A DNA stretch of 5,084 nt, taken from positions 1 to 5,084 of the forward strand of contig JACMRO010000154.1 in NCBI GenBank assembly GCA_014376425.1. The letters run 5' to 3'. The notes under the pieces were generated by a model. The model saw only the letters and a list, made by a program, of their open reading frames with translations. It was not told the origin of the DNA and searched no databases. Below, in pieces: positions 1 through 5,084 of the stretch. Position 1 is the stretch's first letter; the number at the start of each line of letters is the position of its first letter. A program made the translations under genes and the position numbers. This DNA is from Rubritepida sp. GTDB taxonomy: Bacteria; Pseudomonadota; Alphaproteobacteria; Acetobacterales; Acetobacteraceae.

Positions 1-10
1 AGCTGCCGGA

Positions 11-607
11 TCACGCGCCAACTCCCTCGCGGTACGCCGTGCGCCAGCCCCAGGCGCCCGAGCCGTAGCCACGCTTGGAAACGCGCTCACGATATATCGT
101 GGCGATCATTTCGCCATCGCCGGCCAGCAACGCCTTGGTCGAGCACATCTCGGCGCAGAGCGGCAGCTTGCCCTCTGCCAGGCGGTTCGATCCGTACTGG
201 GTGTATTCGACCAGCGTGTTGTCTGCCTGCGGGCCGCCGGCGCAGTAGGTGCATTTGTCCATCTTGCCACGGCCGCCGAAATTGCCGACGCGCGGGTATT
301 GCGGCGCGCCGAACGGGCAGGCGTAGAAGCAGTAGCCGCAGCCGATGCACAGATCCTTGTCGTGCAGCACGACCGCATCCGCCGTGGTGTAGAAGCACGA
401 GACAGGACACACTGCGGCGCACGGTGCGTCGGTGCAATGCATGCAGGCCATCGAGATCGAGCGCTCGCCGGGCTTGCCATCATTGATGGTCACGACGCGG
501 CGACGGTTGATGCCCCAGGGCACCTCGTGCTCGTTCTTGCAGGCGGTGACGCAGGCGTTGCATTCGATGCAGCGGTCGGCGTCGCAAAGGAATTTCATTC
601 GGGCCAT
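11..607 (-). CDS. fdh3B: Formate dehydrogenase (FDH3 type) iron-sulfur beta subunit
   Basis: This is the electron-transfer subunit of the respiratory formate dehydrogenase. It takes electrons from the catalytic subunit and passes them to a membrane cytochrome b. The 198-residue protein has the cysteines for four [4Fe-4S] clusters: Cys13/16/19/23 (RCIECNACVTACK), Cys55/58/63/67, Cys87/90/93/97 (CIGCGYCFYACP), and Cys119/122 with Cys151/155. This is the ferredoxin-like pattern of the DmsB/FdnH/PsrB families. It has no Tat signal, so it presumably rides out with the folded alpha subunit. It is shorter than E. coli FdnH and lacks that protein's C-terminal membrane helix, as expected for FDH3 beta subunits, so anchoring must come from a gamma subunit outside the window. 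The start is fixed by an AAGGAG site 8 nt upstream, which overlaps the fdhA stop codon, implying translational coupling. The stop is TGA at 11-13. The family call is firm; the symbol follows common annotation usage. Confidence 0.95.
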   Translation of the reverse strand: MARMKFLCDADRCIECNACVTACKNEHEVPWGINRRRVVTINDGKPGERSISMACMHCTDAPCAAVCPVSCFYTTADAVVLHDKDLCIGCGYCFYACPFGAPQYPRVGNFGGRGKMDKCTYCAGGPQADNTLVEYTQYGSNRLAEGKLPLCAEMCSTKALLAGDGEMIATIYRERVSKRGYGSGAWGWRTAYREGVGA

Positions 608-615
608 TTGTTCGG

Positions 616-621
616 CTCCTT
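616..621 (-). promoter_or_regulatory. Shine-Dalgarno site of the beta-subunit gene, overlapping the fdhA stop
   Basis: The minus strand reads AAGGAG, then 8 nt, then the ATG at 607. Its first two bases are shared with the TAA stop of fdhA (620-622). This fixes the start of the beta subunit and suggests that ribosomes finishing fdhA re-initiate here, which would help keep the two subunits in balance. Confidence 0.8.
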
Positions 622-3547
622 AAGCGGCTGCGATCTGGCAGAGACCAACCTTGGTCTCCTGCATGAAGGTGACCGGGTCGTAGCCATAGCTGGTGATGGC
701 ATTGACCGATTCGCCCAGCACGATCGGGTCCGTGCCCGCCGGGTATTTGGAGCGTTGGTCGACGCCCTGGAACCAGCCGGCGAAGTGGAAGGGCATGAAG
801 GCCACGCCCTGGCCGACGCGCTCCGTCACCATTGCCTTGACCCGGACTTTGCTCTGGTTTTCAGGCCCCCGTACCCAGACCCACTGGCCATCGCGAATGT
901 TGCGGGCGGTGGCGTCGCGCGGGTTGATCTCGACGAACATGTCCTGCTGCAGCTCGGCCAGCCACTTGTTCGAACGCGTCTCCTCGCCGCCGCCTTCGTA
1001 TTCGACCAGGCGGCCGGAGGTCAGGATCATCGGGAAGTCGCGCACCAGCTCGCGCGAGCGGTTCTGCACCGAGACGCCCAGATGTGGCAGGCGGAAGCCG
1101 CGCCGGTCCGGCAGGGTCGGGTATTTCTCGATCAGGTCGGTGCGCGCCGTGTAGATCGGCTCGCGATGCACTGGCACCGGGTCGGGCAGATTCCAGGCCA
1201 CCGCGCGCGCCTTGGCGTTGCCGTAGGGCAGGCAGCCATGCTCCATCGCCACGCGGATGATGCCGCAGGAAAGGTCGGTGGACCAGGACGCGGCGCCGCC
1301 CATGGCTGCGATCGACGCCTTCTCGGCTGCCGTCAATTCGTCGAACCAGCCCAGCCGCCGCAGCACGGCCACGGTGAATTCCGGATAGCCGTCCTGGATT
1401 TCGGAGCCCTTTGAGTAGGACCCCTCCGCCAGCAGCGTCTTGCCCTCCCGTTCCACGCCGAACCGGGCGCGGAAAGTGCCGCCGCCTTCCTTCACGTGCA
1501 GGTTGGTGTTGTAGAGGATGTGGGTGCCGGGGTGGCGCATTTCCGGCGTCCCCCAGCAGGGCCAGGGCAGGCCGTAGAAGTCGCCGGCGATCTCGGCCGG
1601 TGCATCGGGCGTGGCCTTCAGGGTCACCAGGTCGAACTTGTCCTGGTGCTGCATGTGCAACTTCAGCCGCTCCGGGCTGGCGCCGGAATAGCCGGTGCTC
1701 AGGCTGCCGCGGTTGATCTCGCGCAGGATGCTCTCGGGCGTCGGTTCACCATTGGCGATCTGCATCCGCTTGAACATCGGCTCGCTGAAGCGGACGGTCA
1801 TGTTTCGGCGCTCGGCGGCGCGGTCCATGGCGCGGCAGAGGTCGAACATTGCGCGGTAGTCGGACCGGCTTTCGAAGATCGGCTCCACCACCTTGGCACC
1901 CCATTGAATGGAGCGGTTCGAGCAGGTGCGGCTGCCGCTGGTCTCGAACTGGGTGCAGATCGGCAGCAGGTAGGTGCCTTCGCGCCGGTTCGCCAGCACG
2001 GCGAAAGTGGTCGGGTGCGGGTCGGCCACCACCAGCAGGTCCAGCGCCTCCAGACCTTTCACCGCCTCGGGCATGCGGGTGACGGTGTTGGCGCCGTGGC
2101 CGAAGACCATCATGGCCTTGAGGTTATCGCGTTGCTGCACCTCGGATTTCGGCAGCGTCACCGCATCGAAATACCGCGTCGTGGGAATACCCGGCGTGGT
2201 CATCATGGCGGTGCTATCGAAACGCGCGACCATGCTTTCATAGGACACGTCCCACACCCGGCACCAATGCCGCCACGCAGCGTCGTCCAGGCCGTAATAG
2301 GCCGGCAAGGTGGTCGCATCGAGGCCGAAATCGGTGGCGCCCTGCACGTTGCAATGGCCGCGGAAGATGTTGGCGCCGGTGCCCTCGACGCCGACATTGC
2401 CGGTGGCCAGCAGCAGGATGGACAGCGCCCGGACATTGGCGGTGCCGACCGTCTTCTGCGTGATGCCCATGCACCAGATCAACGTCGACGGCTTCTGGGT
2501 GGCGAATTTCTGCGCCACATCCTTCAACTGCGCTTCGGGTACGCCGGTGACACGTTCGACCTCGGCGGGGTTCCACTTTGCGACCTCGGCGCGGATCTGC
2601 TCCATGCCGTAAACCCGCTGCCGGATGAATTCCTTATCTTCCCAGTTGTTGGCGAAGATGTGCCACAGCATGCCCCAGACCAGCGGGATATCGGTGCCGG
2701 GTCTGATCCGCACGAAGTCTGTCGCATGCGCCGCGGTGCGGGTGTAGCGCGGGTCGATAACGATCAGGTTGGCGCGGTTCTGCTCCTTGCCGGCCAAGAT
2801 GTGTTGCAACGACACCGGATGCGCTTCGGCCGGGTTGCCGCCCATGATGACCATGGTCTTGGAATTGCGGATGTCGTTGTAGCTGTTGGTCATCGCGCCA
2901 TAGCCCCAGGTGTTGGCAACACCGGCGACCGTTGTGGAATGGCAGATGCGGGCCTGGTGATCGACGTTGTTCGTCCCCCACATCGCGGCGAGCTTGCGAT
3001 AGAGATAGGCGCCCTCATTGCTGAACTTGGCGCTACCAAGCCAGAAGACGCTGTCGGGGCCGGAGGCCTGGCGCACCTGCATCAGCTTCTCGGCGATCTC
3101 GGCCATCGCCACGTCCCAGGTGATGCGCTGCCACTGGCCGCCCACCAGCTTCATCGGGAACTTGATGCGCCGGTCGCCATGCGCCAGCTCGCGCACCGCG
3201 GCGCCCTTGGCGCAATGCGTGCCGCGATTGATCGGCGATTCCCAGGTCGGTTCCTGGCCGACCCAGACGCCGTTCTGCACCTCGGCGGTGACGGTGCAGC
3301 CGACCGAGCAGTGGGTGCAGACATTCTTGATCCGCGTCACCGGCATCGCGTGGTTGAGCACCCCGGTGGCGGCACCGGTAGCCTGCGCCATGCGTGGCGC
3401 CAGCGCCGACATCGCCGCCAACCCGGCCCCGGCCATGCCGGCCTGTTTCAGAAACAGCCGACGGTCCAACCCGCCCGAGGAAAGGCCCTGATAGGCCGAC
3501 GCCAGCCGCTGCTTTGCTGCCCGGCCGTCGCTGCGCTTGATCAACAT
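620..3547 (-). CDS. fdhA: Formate dehydrogenase catalytic alpha subunit (Tat-exported, Mo/W-bis-MGD, cysteine type)
   Basis: The catalytic subunit oxidises formate to CO2 at a molybdenum or tungsten bis-MGD site. It is 975 residues long, normal for the FDH3/FDH-N group. In order: a Tat signal with DRRLFLKQ at residues 28-35, a hydrophobic stretch at 36-50 and a likely cleavage site after AQA56; a [4Fe-4S] motif at Cys77/80/84/112, with Lys114 matching the conserved lysine between cluster and cofactor; the metal ligand Cys202 followed by His203 (DHQARICHS), where E. coli FdnG has selenocysteine-His; RGHCNVQGATD at 396-406, whose Arg396 matches the active-site arginine of FdhF; and a C-terminal molybdopterin dinucleotide-binding domain from about 838 to 960. 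Codon 202 is TGC (2944-2942), so no SECIS is needed. The unusually long stretch before the twin arginines (28 residues) is, as I recall, seen in FDH3 relatives. A GAGGGG site 8 nt upstream supports the start. The choice of Mo or W cannot be read from the sequence. Confidence 0.97.
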   Translation of the reverse strand: MLIKRSDGRAAKQRLASAYQGLSSGGLDRRLFLKQAGMAGAGLAAMSALAPRMAQATGAATGVLNHAMPVTRIKNVCTHCSVGCTVTAEVQNGVWVGQEPTWESPINRGTHCAKGAAVRELAHGDRRIKFPMKLVGGQWQRITWDVAMAEIAEKLMQVRQASGPDSVFWLGSAKFSNEGAYLYRKLAAMWGTNNVDHQARICHSTTVAGVANTWGYGAMTNSYNDIRNSKTMVIMGGNPAEAHPVSLQHILAGKEQNRANLIVIDPRYTRTAAHATDFVRIRPGTDIPLVWGMLWHIFANNWEDKEFIRQRVYGMEQIRAEVAKWNPAEVERVTGVPEAQLKDVAQKFATQKPSTLIWCMGITQKTVGTANVRALSILLLATGNVGVEGTGANIFRGHCNVQGATDFGLDATTLPAYYGLDDAAWRHWCRVWDVSYESMVARFDSTAMMTTPGIPTTRYFDAVTLPKSEVQQRDNLKAMMVFGHGANTVTRMPEAVKGLEALDLLVVADPHPTTFAVLANRREGTYLLPICTQFETSGSRTCSNRSIQWGAKVVEPIFESRSDYRAMFDLCRAMDRAAERRNMTVRFSEPMFKRMQIANGEPTPESILREINRGSLSTGYSGASPERLKLHMQHQDKFDLVTLKATPDAPAEIAGDFYGLPWPCWGTPEMRHPGTHILYNTNLHVKEGGGTFRARFGVEREGKTLLAEGSYSKGSEIQDGYPEFTVAVLRRLGWFDELTAAEKASIAAMGGAASWSTDLSCGIIRVAMEHGCLPYGNAKARAVAWNLPDPVPVHREPIYTARTDLIEKYPTLPDRRGFRLPHLGVSVQNRSRELVRDFPMILTSGRLVEYEGGGEETRSNKWLAELQQDMFVEINPRDATARNIRDGQWVWVRGPENQSKVRVKAMVTERVGQGVAFMPFHFAGWFQGVDQRSKYPAGTDPIVLGESVNAITSYGYDPVTFMQETKVGLCQIAAA

Positions 3548-3555
3548 TGGTGCGG

Positions 3556-3561
3556 CCCCTC
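3556..3561 (-). promoter_or_regulatory. Shine-Dalgarno site of fdhA, overlapping the upstream stop
   Basis: The minus strand reads GAGGGG, then 8 nt, then the fdhA ATG at 3547. Two of its bases belong to the TGA stop (3560-3562) of the small Tat-protein gene. The layout matches the fdhA to beta-subunit junction: a 12-nt gap, an 8-nt spacer and an SD overlapping the stop. This argues for one coupled transcript. Confidence 0.7.
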
Positions 3562-3784
3562 AGTAACGGTTTGTGCGATAGAAGGCCTGCACGTGCGCGC
3601 TATCCGGCTGGTAGCGGGCGGCCAATCGGCCAGCCTCATTCTCCTTACGCGCATCGCGCGCGGGGACGGCATCGGCGCGCTGCGCCAGCACGGGTGAGGC
3701 GGCGGCCGCGGCGGCCGCGGTGCCCAGGCCCAACGTGCGCAGGAAGCCACGGCGCTGGCCTTCGGGGTTGGTCGCGTCGGTCAT
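3560..3784 (-). CDS. Small Tat-signal protein of formate dehydrogenase operons (TIGR02811-like)
   Basis: A 74-residue protein with a twin-arginine signal, GQRRGFLRTLGLG at residues 9-21, followed by an alanine-rich hydrophobic stretch (seven alanines at 23-29) and a likely cleavage site after VLA34. About 40 residues would remain: charged, without cysteines, and ending in an aromatic/basic tail (AFYRTNRY). Its size, its RR signal and its place directly before the catalytic gene match the family called 'formate dehydrogenase region TAT target'. No biochemical role is known to me; a small periplasmic or membrane-associated assembly factor is possible. The reading frame stays open upstream to 4069, but those codons overlap the chaperone gene. 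The ATG at 3784 has a good AGGGAG site, and the RR motif lies correctly near this N-terminus, so I chose it. It lies 37 nt after the chaperone gene and 12 nt before fdhA. Confidence 0.88.
   Translation of the reverse strand: MTDATNPEGQRRGFLRTLGLGTAAAAAAASPVLAQRADAVPARDARKENEAGRLAARYQPDSAHVQAFYRTNRY
3698..3718 (-). repeat. GCC/GCG alanine-codon tract inside the Tat signal
   Basis: Seven consecutive alanine codons (residues 23-29 of the small Tat protein) form a near-perfect GC-only tract containing two overlapping-type GCGGCCGC octamers (the NotI recognition sequence). It supplies the hydrophobic region of the signal peptide. Tracts like this can change length by slippage in whole or partial codons. 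Confidence 0.75.
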
Positions 3785-3790
3785 GGAAGT

Positions 3791-3796
3791 CTCCCT
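3791..3796 (-). promoter_or_regulatory. Shine-Dalgarno site that decides the start of the small Tat protein
   Basis: The minus strand reads AGGGAG, then 6 nt, then the ATG at 3784. It sits in the 37-nt gap after the chaperone stop codon. It supports the 74-residue reading over the longer open frame that reaches back to 4069 inside the chaperone gene. Confidence 0.7.
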
Positions 3797-3821
3797 AATT
3801 CTGGCGGCTTGGCTGAAGATT

Positions 3822-4628
3822 TCATTCGGGCAGTTCCGCTGCCAGGATTTCAATGTCGAGCACTGCGCGGCCGAAGCCGCCCACCGCGCGGTAGAAGGCC
3901 GAACCCGGGTTGGCCACCAGGTCAGCGAATAGCCGCCCGGCCCAGGGCTGCAGATGCCGAGCCAGGAATCCTGCTGCACCAAATCCGTCACCCGTCGGCG
4001 CGATGTCTCCCCGCAGCAATGCCGCCATTGTCTCGCACAGAAATGCGATGTGGTCCTCAGGCTCGGCAACGCCAGGGGCGCGTTGCAGGCCGAGCGCGAT
4101 GAGGCTGGAGCGCAAGTCGGCTAGTGGCCGTTCGTGCAGGAAGCCGGTCAGGTACCAGCTGGCATAGGGCAGGATTTCGCCGCGGCCGACACCGATGAAA
4201 AGGTCGTGGAATTCACGCTCGAGGATCGCGGGATCCACCGCCGCAGCGCCAGCCAGGGCGGCCAGGGACTGCCCAAGCGGAGTCTCGCCCGCAGGCAGCG
4301 CCGCCACGGCGCGCAGTAGCCCGGCGTCGGGTGCTGCTGCCAGCAAGGCGCCGAGCAAGGCAAAGGCCCCGGCTCGGTTCTGCGTCAGTGCATCGGGCGC
4401 GGGGTGCTGGGTGTTGGCGGGCATTATACTGTCAGGCCATGGATTGAGGCGCAGGCGGGCGCGGGAAATGCCGGTTGCCCTCTCTGTCGGAGGGGCGCGT
4501 TCGGCGGGTACGCCATGTTGTTTCCACAGGAAAGCGGTGCGGCGGGACATGCCAAGGCGCTGCTGAAAGGCTCCGATGCCTCCAGCTGGCTCCACCGCTT
4601 CTGCCGATGCGCTTTTTCTGGCCGACAT
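3822..4628 (-). CDS. TorD-family formate dehydrogenase chaperone with an N-terminal Cro/YdaS-like helix-turn-helix domain
   Basis: A 268-residue cytoplasmic protein with two parts. Residues about 69-268 are a TorD/DmsD-type all-helical chaperone: EREFHDLFIGVGRGEILPYA at 137-156 fits the family's LFxGxG...PYxS signature, followed by EPEDHIAFLCE at 189-199. Such proteins bind the Tat signal of a molybdoenzyme and hold it during cofactor insertion; FdhA is the obvious client. Residues about 14-66 resemble a Cro/YdaS-like HTH: AGGIGAFQQRLGMSRRTAFLWKQ, then VPAERAPPTERATG, then an LRLNPWP tail resembling the LRPDLWP ending of that family. No in-frame stop separates the parts. ATG4628 is the first start after an in-frame TGA, but it has only a poor GTAGG just before it. 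An inner ATG (4424, residue 69) would give a normal 200-residue TorD, but it has no clear ribosome site. TorD family confidence is high; the HTH call is moderate to good. Confidence 0.88.
   Translation of the reverse strand: MSARKSASAEAVEPAGGIGAFQQRLGMSRRTAFLWKQHGVPAERAPPTERATGISRARLRLNPWPDSIMPANTQHPAPDALTQNRAGAFALLGALLAAAPDAGLLRAVAALPAGETPLGQSLAALAGAAAVDPAILEREFHDLFIGVGRGEILPYASWYLTGFLHERPLADLRSSLIALGLQRAPGVAEPEDHIAFLCETMAALLRGDIAPTGDGFGAAGFLARHLQPWAGRLFADLVANPGSAFYRAVGGFGRAVLDIEILAAELPE
4428..4586 (-). other. Helix-turn-helix domain region within the chaperone gene
   Basis: These codons encode residues 15-67 of the fusion protein. The pattern AGG-x-FQQRLGMSRRTAFLWKQ-x-GVPAER-x-x-x-x-ERATG is what I recognise from Cro/CI-like YdaS-type small DNA-binding proteins, in which the second helix after 'LG(I/M)S' contacts DNA. 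Family members usually stand alone at about 70-80 residues. Here the domain runs on into TorD with a linker of only a few residues. The assignment is from pattern memory, not from a profile search. Confidence 0.65.
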
Positions 4629-4702
4629 GCCTACGTTAAGTGCATGAAATCTTAACTGTCGTCAATGTGACTTAAAAGAACGATCGCATCACTCAACGTT
4701 GT
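4629..4702 (-). promoter_or_regulatory. AT-rich intergenic gap, candidate promoter/operator for the chaperone-fdh genes
   Basis: This 74-nt gap, between the DUF3306 stop and the chaperone start, is clearly more AT-rich than the rest of the window. On the minus strand it has a TTGACG -35-like hexamer (4665-4660). The matching -10 positions (CACTTA or ACTTAA at 17-18 nt) are poor, so the promoter call is weak. Three TTAA-centred elements and an 8-bp palindrome, CAACGTTG (4694-4701), lie here. I see no GC hairpin with a T-run, so no intrinsic terminator separates the DUF3306 gene from the genes downstream. Confidence 0.4.
4635..4656. repeat. Inverted repeat GTTAAG-N10-CTTAAC, with a third TTAAG copy at 4671-4675
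   Basis: A perfect 6-bp inverted repeat with centres 16 bp apart. On the minus strand, TTAAG occurs directly at 4675-4671 and again at 4655-4651, 20 bp apart (about two helical turns), and CTTAAC at 4640-4635 closes the inverted pair. The pair ends 7 bp before the start codon of the HTH-bearing gene, a natural place for an autoregulatory operator. The function is inferred. Confidence 0.45.
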
Positions 4703-5084
4703 TCACGCCGGAGTGGCGCTGCCATGCCGGCGCGTGGGAAGTGCCACCTCTGCAAGCAGCTCTGGCCCGGGTGGCAGGGTCAACACGGGCGTAGCCTCCA
4801 CCGCCAATCGCACCGAATCCTGCGGCGCCGGATCCGCCGCGATAGGCGGAATGGGCGCCGGGATGGTGCCGGGAGGTAGGAAGCTGGGCGGTGCGGCCTC
4901 CGCTTCCGCCTCCGGCAGCAACTGGCCGATGGCCTGGGCCAACAGCTTGCGCACATCGCCACCCAGCGTCAGCGAAAAGCCCGGCACACCATCCACCGCG
5001 TTGAAGTCCCAGGCATAGTCAGCCGGCCCCGCATAATCCCGGATGCCCGGATCGAGGCTCCAGGCGCGTCGCAGCGCCTGCCGC
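4703..5084 (-). CDS. DUF3306 protein of formate dehydrogenase operons, C-terminal part (5' end outside the window)
   Basis: The open frame enters from the right edge with no start codon needed and ends at TGA 4703-4705; about 126 residues are visible. The first part contains ALRRAWSLDPGIRDYAG, then AWDFN and DGVPGF. This 'RR-x-W/F-x-x-DP...DFN-x-x-DGVPGF' pattern is the core of DUF3306, a family of unknown function found with DUF3305, TorD and the small Tat protein in FDH operons. The rest is a low-complexity Ala/Pro/Glu-rich tail ending RRHGSATPA, a basic RRHG ending that I believe is shared by relatives. An inner GTG at 4994-4996 gives a shorter reading, but it would cut the conserved core, so it is not the start. 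No signal peptide or membrane segment can be judged without the N-terminus. Confidence 0.8.
   Translation of the reverse strand, partial: RQALRRAWSLDPGIRDYAGPADYAWDFNAVDGVPGFSLTLGGDVRKLLAQAIGQLLPEAEAEAAPPSFLPPGTIPAPIPPIAADPAPQDSVRLAVEATPVLTLPPGPELLAEVALPTRRHGSATPA

Noticed and set aside
1496..3697. A 733-codon plus-strand open frame opposite fdhA, and a 371-codon one at 299-1414.
   Set aside because: Both lie exactly codon-for-codon opposite fdhA or the beta-subunit gene, so the high GC at third positions removes stops. The translations are Gly/Ala/His/Arg-rich with no recognisable domain, and both depend on non-ATG starts or lack ribosome sites.
3785..4069. Upstream extension of the small Tat-protein frame to 169 codons.
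   Set aside because: The extension overlaps the chaperone gene in another frame and would place the RR motif about 100 residues from the N-terminus. The ATG at 3784 has a good ribosome site.
4423..4428. Perfect TATAAT hexamer (minus strand) inside the chaperone gene, as an internal promoter.
   Set aside because: There is no -35-like hexamer at 16-18 nt upstream (the sequence is CGCCTC or similar), and a start about 7 nt downstream would fall after the inner ATG it might serve.
4631..4645. Four-codon leader ORF (Met-His-Leu-Thr-stop) ending 2 nt before the chaperone start.
   Set aside because: It is too short to judge, has no ribosome site, and its bases are already explained by the TTAAG inverted repeat; probably chance.
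4629..4702. Intrinsic terminator after the DUF3306 gene.
   Set aside because: The only inverted repeat (GTTAAG/CTTAAC) is AT-rich with a 10-nt loop and has no following T-run on the transcribed strand.
4713..5018. A 101-codon plus-strand ORF and other short plus-strand frames at the right edge.
   Set aside because: They are antisense to the DUF3306 coding region, low-complexity, and have no domain or ribosome site.
1..5084. CRISPR arrays, tRNA or rRNA genes, insertion sequences, attachment sites.
   Set aside because: I looked on both strands and saw no regularly spaced repeats, no cloverleaf-like segments, no transposase-like ORF and no terminal inverted repeats. The window is almost fully covered by one operon.

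Overview
This window is one minus-strand gene cluster for a respiratory, Tat-exported formate dehydrogenase of the FDH3/FDH-N type. Reading in the direction of transcription (right to left) it holds: the C-terminal part of a DUF3306 protein (5084 to 4703, running off the right edge); a TorD-family chaperone with a helix-turn-helix domain fused at its N-terminus (4628 to 3822); a 74-residue twin-arginine protein of the 'formate dehydrogenase region TAT target' type (3784 to 3560); the catalytic molybdopterin subunit FdhA (3547 to 620); and the iron-sulfur subunit (607 to 11). The next gene in such operons, the cytochrome b gamma subunit, would lie just beyond position 1. The plus strand holds only shadow ORFs.

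The DNA is strongly GC-rich, with G or C in most third codon positions. The proteins resemble proteobacterial FDH3 operons, most likely from an alphaproteobacterium, but I cannot name a genus. The active-site residue of FdhA is cysteine (TGC), not selenocysteine, so this enzyme does not depend on selenium.

How the genes work together (family knowledge plus inference): the TorD-like protein would hold FdhA in the cytoplasm while the [4Fe-4S] cluster and bis-MGD cofactor are inserted. The RR signal then exports the folded FdhA with the beta subunit. Formate is oxidised on the periplasmic side, and electrons pass through the FdhA cluster and the four clusters of the beta subunit to a membrane cytochrome b and quinone. 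DUF3306 and the small Tat protein travel with these operons, but their roles are not established.

The last three genes are tightly packed: 37 nt, then 12 nt, then 12 nt between them. The Shine-Dalgarno sites of fdhA and the beta gene overlap the stop codon of the gene before. The only loose, AT-rich gap (4629-4702) lies before the chaperone gene and holds repeated TTAAG elements. The feature most worth following up is the HTH-TorD fusion beneath that gap. It raises the possibility that a cofactor-insertion chaperone also binds DNA and controls its own operon.
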